Below are positions 1 to 7,087 of a stretch of DNA of 7,418 nt, piece by piece (the first letter of the stretch is position 1; every line of letters begins with the position of its first letter). The DNA is from Rhodospirillales bacterium (GTDB lineage: Bacteria; Pseudomonadota; Alphaproteobacteria; Rhodospirillales; Defluviicoccaceae). Where the stretch lies: the NCBI GenBank assembly GCA_026125865.1, contig JAHCKI010000115.1:1-7418 (forward strand). The letters run 5' to 3'. The notes below the pieces were generated by a model. The model was not told the DNA's origin. It searched no databases and worked only from the letters and a program-made list of their open reading frames with translations. The position numbers and the translations under genes were made by a program.

Positions 1-116
1 AGAATGGTCACGTCGGCACCCATATCAAAAATCGATATGACCATCGGGCTAAACAAAACAACCCCGAATATAAACAACGAGGTCAGTCTCTCATCAAACC
101 TCGTCGGAGTATCCAT
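1..116 (-). CDS. N-terminal part of a small putative membrane protein (cut by window edge)
   Basis: The first 38 codons are visible, starting at the ATG at 116-114 and open to the left edge. The product begins MDTPTRFDERLTSLF, and residues about 13-31 are strongly hydrophobic, which suggests one membrane segment close to the N-terminus. A strong Shine-Dalgarno sequence (AGGGAGG, 124-130) lies 7 bases before the ATG. The gene starts only 14 bases after the stop of the exonuclease fusion, so the two are almost certainly cotranscribed. From memory, small hydrophobic proteins with a similar 'FDERL-SLF' opening occur near sodium:solute symporter and sensor genes in alphaproteobacteria, so a transporter gene may follow beyond the edge; this is inference. 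No function can be assigned. The reading frame and start are well supported; the identity is not. Confidence 0.72.
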   Translation of the reverse strand, partial: MDTPTRFDERLTSLFIFGVVLFSPMVISIFDMGADVTI

Positions 117-130
117 CGGTCGACCTCCCT

Positions 131-2248
131 CTAGAACTTCGCTTGCTGGGCGCGGACTTCGACGATCTTATTGGACGCTTCAATGGCTTCATTGAGCGTG
201 CGCACCCCGCGCGCTTCCAACACATCGAGCATTCTGAGAAAAACGCCGGCTGTGACAAGCGAGTCGCCGAGCGCGGTGTGGCGGCCACGGATCTCGATGC
301 CGAACCGCGCCGCCGCCGCGTCAAGGCTGTGTTTCGTCGTGTGATCGTGGATAAAGACCGATAACAGCAGCGTATCGAGGATGGGCATGTCGAATGTCAG
401 TCCGCATTCGATTTCCTTCAACTTCAGGAATTTCAGGTCGAAAGCGGCGTTGTGCGCGACCATCACGGCCTCCCCGACATAGTCGCGAAACTGCGGCAGG
501 ACCACCTGAATTGGCGGCTTGTCCTTCACCATGTCGTCGGTAATGCCATGAAACTTGACCGAATCGTAAGGAATGACACGCTTGGGATCGACCAACCGCT
601 CGAATGACTCACCGGTCAGGATGCGGCTGTTGACGATTCGAACGCCGGCAATGGAAATGATTTCGTCGCCGGCCGAGGGTTGCAGCCCGGTCGTTTCCGT
701 ATCGAATACCACGTAGGTCAGCGACTTGAGCGGCCGATCCCCGAGATCGCCGCTATCCACACGCTGCAATATCAAATCGAAATCATAGAACTCCGGCCGC
801 GACGACCTTCGCATCGTATCGCGGCGCGTCGCCGTCTGTGTCGCCGGCGGCAGCGGCAATCGAAGCCTGGCCCGGCCACTGTCATAGGGGAGACTCCAAA
901 CATCGGTTTTGTGGTGTTCCAAAACCTCGCGCAGCGACAAGCGCCCGTACGTCTCCTCCAACTGCTCCGTCAGCCACGAATCCAGCGCGGCCGCCGATAT
1001 GGGTTCGCCCGCCCAGACCACGTCCAGGTAAATGTGCCGCTCACCGCCGGTCGCTTCGAGGTCGAAAGTTGTAACCCCCAAATGTCGACTGACGTTGTGG
1101 ATAAGCCGGTCCAGCAATTCCACCAGGGTGTAGCTGTCCCCGTGCAGCCATTGCGGAATACCCGTCATTACCGCCTGGATGTTCTTCTCGTCGCGGAGGC
1201 GGCGCAATAAGTTATTGAAAAGATTGGATGAATAAATATCGGACGTGGGCCAGTGTCCGGTAATGACATCCCGGTACTGGGTCGCGAGCTGTTCCAGCCG
1301 ATTGCTCAGGTGGTCGGCTTCGTTCATCACCACCTGCTTGAACGGCGCCTGCTCGTTTGCGGGCATATCCGGATGATTGCTGAGAATTTCGCTGGCGGCG
1401 CGCAGGTTGCCGACCGAACCGCGGAGCCCTTCGGTGGATTCGCGCAGAAGTCGGTCGCGAAGACCGAGCGATGCGAGTTTTTCTGTGTTGTCGGCAAACG
1501 AAATTACATAGCCGTTTGGGCTTTCCTCGGCATCCAGCATCAGGCTCATCCTGCCTTCCAGCGTGTGGCGCCCGTCGGTCGTGGCGCAAACGAATGGCGC
1601 GGAGAGGCCCTCCGGATGGACTTCGCGATGGGTACCGATGATGCGGTTGGTCAGCCGCCCGAGGGCATGCAGAATCGGCTGTCGGTTGGTGAAGGTGAAC
1701 AAGGATCGGGCCAACCCGAGCTGTCCGCCGATGTGAAGGAGTTCGAGGGCGCGCCTGTTGTACAAAAGAACTTCATGGTTGAGGTTGCAGACGATGACGC
1801 CTTCGTGAAGATCTTGAATGATGGTTTCGAGCTGACGTTTCTGAACCTCGACCCTCGATGTCGCGTCGGTGATGGCTTCGTCGACGCGGGACCGCGCCAA
1901 ACCCAACTGCGTGACGAGGTCCGTCACCGCTTGCGGCAGGCTGCCCAGCCGATGGGAATCGTCGATTTCGATCCGATAGTCTGGATTGGCGTAGATGACG
2001 GTCTGGATACCGCCCACAAGCGCGGCCAACGGCTGCGCGATGGCGAAGTCCAGATAAGCCCAAAGAACGGAGACGAAAGCGATCAGCAGGAAAGCGAGAC
2101 CGCCGCCGTAAACAATGACCATTTCGGAGAGATTACCATAGGCTTCCGGAACGATGCGTTCGATGAGCAGAACCCCGGCCGCCACCGCGCCAAGCACCGC
2201 CGCGCTCAAAATGACAAAACAGACGATTAAAAAGGCCCTTGGACCCAT
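131..2248 (-). CDS. Membrane-anchored PAS / degenerate histidine kinase / DEDDh 3'-5' exonuclease fusion
   Basis: The product is 705 residues. Two hydrophobic segments (about 5-29 and 43-66) anchor the N-terminus. Then come a HAMP-like linker (about 67-120), a probable coiled coil (about 120-142) and a PAS-like region (about 138-255). Residues 258-330 resemble a histidine-kinase dimerisation helix pair, but where SHELRTPL is expected the sequence reads STEGLRGSV, with no phosphoacceptor His. Residues 335-470 resemble an HATPase domain: an N-box-like stretch near N385 remains, but the glycine boxes are degraded (WAGEPI near 412-417, GRLSL near 435-439). The C-terminal 510-675 is a complete DnaQ-type exonuclease: FDTETTG (D516, E518), HNAAFD (D604) and HTALGD (H657, D662). 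The family degrades DNA or RNA 3' ends with two metal ions. An in-frame stop lies eight codons upstream, so ATG 2248 is the first possible ATG. It is probably annotated elsewhere as a DNA polymerase III epsilon-like protein, but the architecture argues against a replicative proofreader. Confidence 0.9.
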   Translation of the reverse strand: MGPRAFLIVCFVILSAAVLGAVAAGVLLIERIVPEAYGNLSEMVIVYGGGLAFLLIAFVSVLWAYLDFAIAQPLAALVGGIQTVIYANPDYRIEIDDSHRLGSLPQAVTDLVTQLGLARSRVDEAITDATSRVEVQKRQLETIIQDLHEGVIVCNLNHEVLLYNRRALELLHIGGQLGLARSLFTFTNRQPILHALGRLTNRIIGTHREVHPEGLSAPFVCATTDGRHTLEGRMSLMLDAEESPNGYVISFADNTEKLASLGLRDRLLRESTEGLRGSVGNLRAASEILSNHPDMPANEQAPFKQVVMNEADHLSNRLEQLATQYRDVITGHWPTSDIYSSNLFNNLLRRLRDEKNIQAVMTGIPQWLHGDSYTLVELLDRLIHNVSRHLGVTTFDLEATGGERHIYLDVVWAGEPISAAALDSWLTEQLEETYGRLSLREVLEHHKTDVWSLPYDSGRARLRLPLPPATQTATRRDTMRRSSRPEFYDFDLILQRVDSGDLGDRPLKSLTYVVFDTETTGLQPSAGDEIISIAGVRIVNSRILTGESFERLVDPKRVIPYDSVKFHGITDDMVKDKPPIQVVLPQFRDYVGEAVMVAHNAAFDLKFLKLKEIECGLTFDMPILDTLLLSVFIHDHTTKHSLDAAAARFGIEIRGRHTALGDSLVTAGVFLRMLDVLEARGVRTLNEAIEASNKIVEVRAQQAKF

Positions 2249-2318
2249 ACGTTCGAGTTTTCCTGCCTTATGCTATCATCAAGAACCAATTGCGGGCTTT
2301 CAATACAGACATCGACGA

Positions 2319-2693
2319 CTAGGGATCGGTGCCCAGGATCACTTTCACCTTTTCGGTGAGATCGCGGGTGGAAAATGGTTTCGTGACGTAGTCGTTCGCC
2401 CCCAACGAAATCCCTTTCTCCCGGTCCACGTCGCGCCCCTTGGCCGTGAGCATGATGATGTAAATGTCGCTCCATTCCGGGTTGGCACGCACTGTTTGAC
2501 AAACGTCGTACCCGTCCCGTTTCGGGATCATCACATCGAGCAGAATCAGGTCGGGCGCTCGGGTTTCGACTTCCCGCAAGGCTTGCTCTCCGTCGGACGC
2601 CACGCGCACCTCGAATCCCGCCTTTTTCATAAGGAACTGCAGTGACAAAACGATATTTGGCTCGTCTTCGACGACGAGGATTGACTTCGCCAT
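2319..2693 (-). CDS. Stand-alone CheY-like response regulator receiver protein
   Basis: The product is 124 residues, the length of a single receiver domain with no output domain. All key residues are present: acidic pair E9/D10, phosphoacceptor D53 (in LILLDVMIP), the switch residue T83 (in MLTAK) and K105 (in DYVTKPF). It should therefore accept a phosphoryl group and signal by protein contact rather than by DNA binding. An excellent Shine-Dalgarno (AGGGAGGA, 2698-2705) lies 5 bases before the ATG. It is the first gene of a minus-strand cluster, 70 bases ahead of the exonuclease fusion, which suggests a shared transcript. The fusion appears unable to act as a kinase, so the phosphodonor is probably encoded elsewhere, perhaps further along this cluster beyond the left edge. 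The receiver assignment is firm; its target is unknown. Confidence 0.95.
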   Translation of the reverse strand: MAKSILVVEDEPNIVLSLQFLMKKAGFEVRVASDGEQALREVETRAPDLILLDVMIPKRDGYDVCQTVRANPEWSDIYIIMLTAKGRDVDREKGISLGANDYVTKPFSTRDLTEKVKVILGTDP

Positions 2694-2752
2694 TGGTTCC
2701 TCCCTGCGCGCCTTCTCGTTACCGTTTCGAGCGTTGAATTTTCAAGGTCAGA

Positions 2753-2758
2753 ATTATA
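2753..2758 (-). promoter_or_regulatory. Candidate -10 box for the response regulator / exonuclease operon
   Basis: The minus strand carries a perfect TATAAT hexamer here, 59 bases upstream of the response-regulator start codon. The position 17 bases further upstream (2776-2781, minus strand GAAGTG) is a poor -35 match, so either another factor helps or the hexamer is chance. The box lies in the AT-richer part of the divergent spacer. The plus strand of the same segment also has TTGAAT (2734-2739) followed 15 bases later by TATAAC (2755-2760), which could serve ettA, although the spacing is short. Confidence 0.35.
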
Positions 2759-2969
2759 ACACGTCGTAGCAATAACACTTCAGCCGATTTCGTCTATAGC
2801 GCCGCTGGCGCGTCGTGTGAACAAGAGTTGTCAAGCGTCCCATCAAAAAATCTCACCGAAGCGCCTGTGACGTCCGGTTGCGAAAGCCGATCCGGTCGCG
2901 CTAAAAGCGCTCGTCGGCATTGCGTAGCACAACTCCGGTAGGGTCCTGTGACGGTCCTTATCATGCATT

Positions 2970-2975
2970 GGAGGG
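2970..2975 (+). promoter_or_regulatory. Ribosome-binding site fixing the ettA start
   Basis: GGAGGG lies 4 bases before the ATG at 2980. The protein from that ATG begins MASYQYIYV, as EttA proteins do, whereas the upstream in-frame ATG at 2920 would add 20 unrelated residues. Confidence 0.85.
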
Positions 2976-2979
2976 CCGC

Positions 2980-4662
<1,683 letters not shown>

Positions 4663-4679
4663 AAAAGGGAATTGCGGAG

Positions 4680-4850
4680 ATGACGAGTAACTACGCGGTT
4701 GAAGACAATTTCAAAGCGTTCACCCGGGCCGAAGAAATTCATAGAACGATCAATGAGGCCCGTGCCGATAAGGCGCTCATTCCCGCCGAAGATGTGTTCG
4801 ACAAGCTCGAACGGAAATACAATGCCATGATCGAGCGTGAGGCAAATTGA
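4680..4850 (+). CDS. Small protein resembling the C-terminal half of a type II antitoxin
   Basis: The gene encodes 56 residues from ATG 4680, with AAGGGA (4665-4670) 9 bases upstream. It starts 17 bases after the ettA stop and is probably cotranscribed. The product is highly charged, predicted helical, and has no membrane segment or signal peptide. Its second half contains EARADKALIPAEDVFDKLE, which resembles the 'PxIPAEEVFARLxA' toxin-binding tail of many RelB/ParD/Phd-like antitoxins. The first half is too short for a standard ribbon-helix-helix or Phd DNA-binding fold. No toxin gene follows: the next gene is bioY on the opposite strand, 23 bases away. It may be an orphan antitoxin remnant or an unrelated small protein with a similar helix. 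The coding call is good; the family link is tentative. Confidence 0.75.
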   Translation: MTSNYAVEDNFKAFTRAEEIHRTINEARADKALIPAEDVFDKLERKYNAMIEREAN

Positions 4851-4873
4851 CCCGTTGCGTTTAGGTCCGGCCG

Positions 4874-5434
4874 TTACTCTTGGTTCACGGCCGCGGGTTG
4901 GATGAGCGGATAGGCGCGCTTGACGGTTACGGCGACGTAGGCTGCGATTCCGGCCTTGATCAGATCACCCGGAATGAAGTTCAGCGAACCGAAGAACGCC
5001 TTGTCCCATGGCACTTGCGCCACCAGGGCCAGCCACGGAATACCGCAGACGTAGATGAGCAGAATGCCACCGATGACGTTGATGGTCACCGCCTTGACGA
5101 AGTTCAAGCGTCCCCAAACGCGCTCGACCATCCAGCCGATCGCGAATGCCGCCATGGGCCAACTGAGCAGGAATCCGCCGCTGGGGCCCAGTAACACACC
5201 GAAGCCGCCACGGCCACCGGCCAGGATCGGCACACCGGCCGCCACCAGCACCAGGAACAAGAGCAATGCCAGAGCACCCCGCCGGGCGCCAAGGATGGAA
5301 CCCGCGAGCATGACGCCGAGTGTTTGCGCCGTAATGGGAACGCCGAGCAACGGTAGGGTCAGCGGCGGGAACACACCGAGCGCGCCCACGACCGCCGCAA
5401 ACAATGCCACATAAACGATATCTCTGGTGTCCAC
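4874..5434 (-). CDS. bioY: Biotin transporter S-component BioY
   Basis: The product is 186 residues, the normal BioY length, and is an integral membrane protein of about six hydrophobic segments. Family hallmarks are GVPITAQTLGVMLAG (32-46), the glycine-rich GFGVLLGPSGGFLLSW (77-92) and FIPGDLIKAGIAA (153-165, with D157 and K160). BioY is the high-affinity biotin-binding subunit of the ECF transporter and works with the BioM ATPase and BioN scaffold encoded just upstream. I chose GTG 5434 because it gives the usual VDTRDIVYVALFAA opening; its ribosome-binding site is weak (GGGA about 10 bases upstream). An upstream in-frame ATG at 5494 would add 20 charged, unlike residues and would place the candidate promoter and operator inside the gene. 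The 115-bp gap after bioN and the putative promoter there suggest that bioY can be expressed separately. Confidence 0.93.
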   Translation of the reverse strand: MDTRDIVYVALFAAVVGALGVFPPLTLPLLGVPITAQTLGVMLAGSILGARRGALALLLFLVLVAAGVPILAGGRGGFGVLLGPSGGFLLSWPMAAFAIGWMVERVWGRLNFVKAVTINVIGGILLIYVCGIPWLALVAQVPWDKAFFGSLNFIPGDLIKAGIAAYVAVTVKRAYPLIQPAAVNQE

Positions 5435-5458
5435 GGTCCCACGTTCCCAAGTTTTGTT

Positions 5459-5476
5459 TGTTCGCACCTGCGAACA
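5459..5476. promoter_or_regulatory. Perfect 18-bp inverted repeat, candidate operator for bioY
   Basis: TGTTCGCA-CC-TGCGAACA has two 8-base arms that match perfectly around a 2-base centre. It lies 24 bases upstream of the bioY GTG and just after the candidate -10 box, so it would cover the transcription start, a classic repressor position. No T-run follows on either strand and the centre is too tight for a good RNA terminator, so a protein-binding site is more likely. It does not match the BioR box (TTATCTATAA type) or the E. coli BirA operator, as I recall them. Confidence 0.55.
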
Positions 5477-5482
5477 GCGGCG

Positions 5483-5511
5483 CTTATAGCGCATTCGGTC
5501 CCACTGACCAA
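5483..5511 (-). promoter_or_regulatory. bioY: Candidate sigma-70-type promoter of bioY
   Basis: On the minus strand, TTGGTC (5506-5511) and TATAAG (5483-5488) are separated by exactly 17 bases. The -10 box matches the consensus at five of six positions; the -35 box keeps the TTG core. Transcription would start near 5476, at the edge of the inverted repeat, leaving a leader of about 42 bases before the GTG. The -10 box sits inside a smaller inverted repeat, GCGCT-TAT-AGCGC (5480-5492). Confidence 0.5.
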
Positions 5512-5549
5512 GAGCGTGTCCGCGGACGTCGGGTTTGCGGGTGTTGGAT

Positions 5550-6173
5550 TTACCGTCGGATCCGCGCCGGCGGATCGGGATCCCAGCCGCGTGCCTCGAT
5601 GGCTTCCGTGAGCGTGTTGGCCAACCGTAGTGTTCGTACCAGCAGCGGTACGGCGATGGCGATGATGTTGCGGTCGAGGCCGCGAGCGCGCTGCGCTTCG
5701 CGGATTTCGTGGGTCATCTCCGCTAATATGGGAATGAATCGCAGCGCCAAAGACAGTGCCAAGCTCACCTTCGCCGGGTTGAGACCGATGTTCGCGAGCG
5801 GGCGCAGCACGGTCTCGATGGTTTCGATCATGTCCGACACACGCGTCGTGAAGCTGACGAGCAGGGCCATCATGAGCAGCAGCAGAAAGCGAAGAACGAC
5901 CAGCACGCCAAGCGTCCAGCTCGTGAACGCGCCATGGGCCAGGAAAATGATGACAAGCAGAAACGCCACGGGTTTGAGTTGACGCGCGGTCGCCCCCAGC
6001 GGAACCTGGGCGACAACGAATAGAACAGCGATGGCCGCGAGCAACGGCAGCAACCACAAGGGATCGGGGATCAGGAACACACCGATGCCGGCGACGACCA
6101 GCGCCAACAGCTTTGCCGCCGGCGGTATGCGATGCAGCGGTGTATCGCGGGCGATGTACAGGGCGAACGTCAC
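5550..6173 (-). CDS. bioN: ECF transporter T-component BioN
   Basis: The product is 207 residues, with several hydrophobic segments between about 18 and 110 followed by a cytoplasmic helical region. The two Ala-Arg-Gly motifs that define EcfT proteins are present: AQRARGLD (ARG at 163-165) and IEARGWD (ARG at 194-196). These coupling helices insert into the ATPase subunit and pass its motion to the S-component. The start is GTG 6173, and the sequence GTGA overlaps the bioM stop by 4 bases, which implies translational coupling. The gene lies between bioM and bioY, which makes the biotin assignment more likely than a general EcfT. Confidence 0.93.
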   Translation of the reverse strand: MTFALYIARDTPLHRIPPAAKLLALVVAGIGVFLIPDPLWLLPLLAAIAVLFVVAQVPLGATARQLKPVAFLLVIIFLAHGAFTSWTLGVLVVLRFLLLLMMALLVSFTTRVSDMIETIETVLRPLANIGLNPAKVSLALSLALRFIPILAEMTHEIREAQRARGLDRNIIAIAVPLLVRTLRLANTLTEAIEARGWDPDPPARIRR

Positions 6174-6844
6174 GACATCATTCCGACATAGTGGGGAATG
6201 GCCGTCGCTGGCGGACCGTCCATGACGATCCGTCCACTGTCCATCACCAGGACGCGATCGAACCCGCTCAACATGTCGAGGTCGTGGGTAACCACGATTG
6301 CAACCTGCGGCAGCGTCGCCAATACGGTGGCCATCATTTTTTTGTTGCGTAGATCGAGCAGCGTCATGGGCTCGTCGAAAACGACATAGTCGGGCTCCAT
6401 CACCAATACCGACGACAGGGCCAATAGCTGTTTTTCACCGGCGCTGAGGGTGTGGGTGGCCTGGTACCGCAGATGTTCAAGGCCGTAACGGGACAGCACA
6501 TCCTCGACCTTCCGCGCGATCTCGTCCTTGCTCAGCTTCAAATTCTTGAGACCGAAAGCGATGTCTTCGTCCACCAGCGGCATGACGATCTGTGCATCGG
6601 GGTCCTGGAATACAAACCCGACCTTGCGCCGAATCGCCTTAGCCTCGCCGCGCGTATCCATGCCGTCTACCCGAACCGTGCCACGGTGCGGCACGAGAAG
6701 GCCGTTCAGCAACCTTACCAGGGTACTCTTCCCGGAGCCGTTTGAACCGATGATGGCGACGCGCCGCTCGACGATGGTGAGATCGACGGAGTCGAGGATG
6801 ATTCGATCGCCGAAACGGTGGTGGATGTCGCGCAATTCGATCAT
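6170..6844 (-). CDS. bioM: ECF transporter ATPase BioM
   Basis: From ATG 6844 the product is 224 residues, a normal length for BioM. It contains Walker A GSNGSGKST (33-41), a Q-loop at Q80 (FVFQDPDAQI), signature LSAGEKQ (133-139), Walker B VVFDEP (D157, E158) and the H-loop H187. The LSAGEKQ form of the signature and the single ATPase gene in front of bioN fit BioM rather than a paired EcfA1/EcfA2. It hydrolyses ATP on the cytoplasmic face to power biotin uptake. No clear Shine-Dalgarno precedes the ATG. The frame stays open upstream to 7021, with an alternative ATG at 6889 that would add 15 residues, but MIELRDIHHRF is the expected ABC start. It is the first gene of the minus-strand biotin cluster. 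Confidence 0.93.
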   Translation of the reverse strand: MIELRDIHHRFGDRIILDSVDLTIVERRVAIIGSNGSGKSTLVRLLNGLLVPHRGTVRVDGMDTRGEAKAIRRKVGFVFQDPDAQIVMPLVDEDIAFGLKNLKLSKDEIARKVEDVLSRYGLEHLRYQATHTLSAGEKQLLALSSVLVMEPDYVVFDEPMTLLDLRNKKMMATVLATLPQVAIVVTHDLDMLSGFDRVLVMDSGRIVMDGPPATAIPHYVGMMS

Positions 6845-6967
6845 GGCGCCGGCCACATACCGCGTTTGACCCCGAGTTGGAAAGGCCATCCCCGGGGGTC
6901 TCGCGGTGATTTCGCGCTTGAATGGAACTGCTGCAACCCGAACCCTACTCTTTTTTACTACCCTTTG

Positions 6968-6984
6968 ACCGCTACGAACCGCTA
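6968..6984. repeat. Direct heptamer repeat at one helical turn
   Basis: ACCGCTA occurs at 6968-6974 and again at 6978-6984, 10 bases apart, so both copies face the same side of the helix. It lies 124 bases upstream of the bioM start and 104 bases upstream of aapJ, a plausible place for a regulator site. A 7-base repeat could also be chance. Confidence 0.4.
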
Positions 6985-7073
6985 GTAAGAGAGAAACGCA
7001 GAACTCTGGAACTGGAAACAAGCGTGCGCTCCAATACTATCCACGCGTGTCACGCTTAGCTTCAACACCGTCC

Positions 7074-7079
7074 AAGGAG
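7074..7079 (+). promoter_or_regulatory. Ribosome-binding site of aapJ
   Basis: AAGGAG lies 8 bases before the ATG at 7088. A second purine-rich match (AGGAGG, 7081-7086) is only 1 base from the ATG and is too close to be the working site. The doubled signal is consistent with strong translation of a periplasmic binding protein. Confidence 0.75.
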
Positions 7080-7087
7080 TAGGAGGA

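Larger units (their letters stand above)
2694..2979. other. Divergent intergenic region between the response regulator and ettA
   Basis: This 286-bp spacer has no convincing gene on either strand. Its left part (about 2730-2790) is AT-rich and holds the candidate promoter elements. The rest is GC-rich and contains short inverted repeats (GCGCC-GCT-GGCGC at 2799-2811 and GCGCT-AAA-AGCGC at 2898-2910) and a direct repeat of GGTCCT (2942-2947, 2953-2958) just before the ettA ribosome-binding site. No tRNA, riboswitch or terminator with a T-run was recognised. The ettA frame stays open upstream to an ATG at 2920, but those 20 extra residues do not look like EttA. Confidence 0.6.
6845..7087. other. 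Divergent intergenic region between bioM and aapJ
   Basis: This 243-bp spacer must hold promoters for both flanking genes, but none stands out. For aapJ, CTGGAA (7012-7017) and TACTAT (7035-7040) are 17 bases apart but match weakly. A 7-base direct repeat (6968-6984) lies near the middle. An inverted repeat, AAGCGTG (7020-7026) with CACGCTT (7051-7057), encloses the weak aapJ -10 and a CACGCGTG palindrome (7042-7049). No BioR-type box, sigma-54 site or riboswitch was recognised. Apart from the unlikely upstream extension of bioM, no gene was seen here. Confidence 0.55.

Noticed and set aside
1253..2230. Plus-strand open frame (325 codons) antisense to the exonuclease fusion
   Set aside because: It has no recognisable motif and lies wholly inside the fusion gene, whose domains are clear; long antisense frames are common in GC-rich DNA.
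4868..4893. Inverted repeat CGGCCGT / ACGGCCG with a 12-base loop at the convergent ends of the small gene and bioY
   Set aside because: The position suits a shared terminator, but neither strand has a T-run after the stem and the stem is only 7 bp, so a terminator call is not supported.
5435..5494. Upstream extension of bioY to the ATG at 5494
   Set aside because: The extra 20 residues are unlike BioY N-termini and the segment contains the candidate -10 box and palindrome, so GTG 5434 is preferred.
6932..6944. Possible sigma-54 site (TGGAAC...TGCA) upstream of aapJ
   Set aside because: The distance between the GG and GC elements is about 2 bases short of the required spacing.
6845..7021. 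Upstream extension of bioM (59 extra codons)
   Set aside because: ABC ATPases of this family begin just before the MIELRDI strand; the extension shows no domain and occupies the divergent control region.
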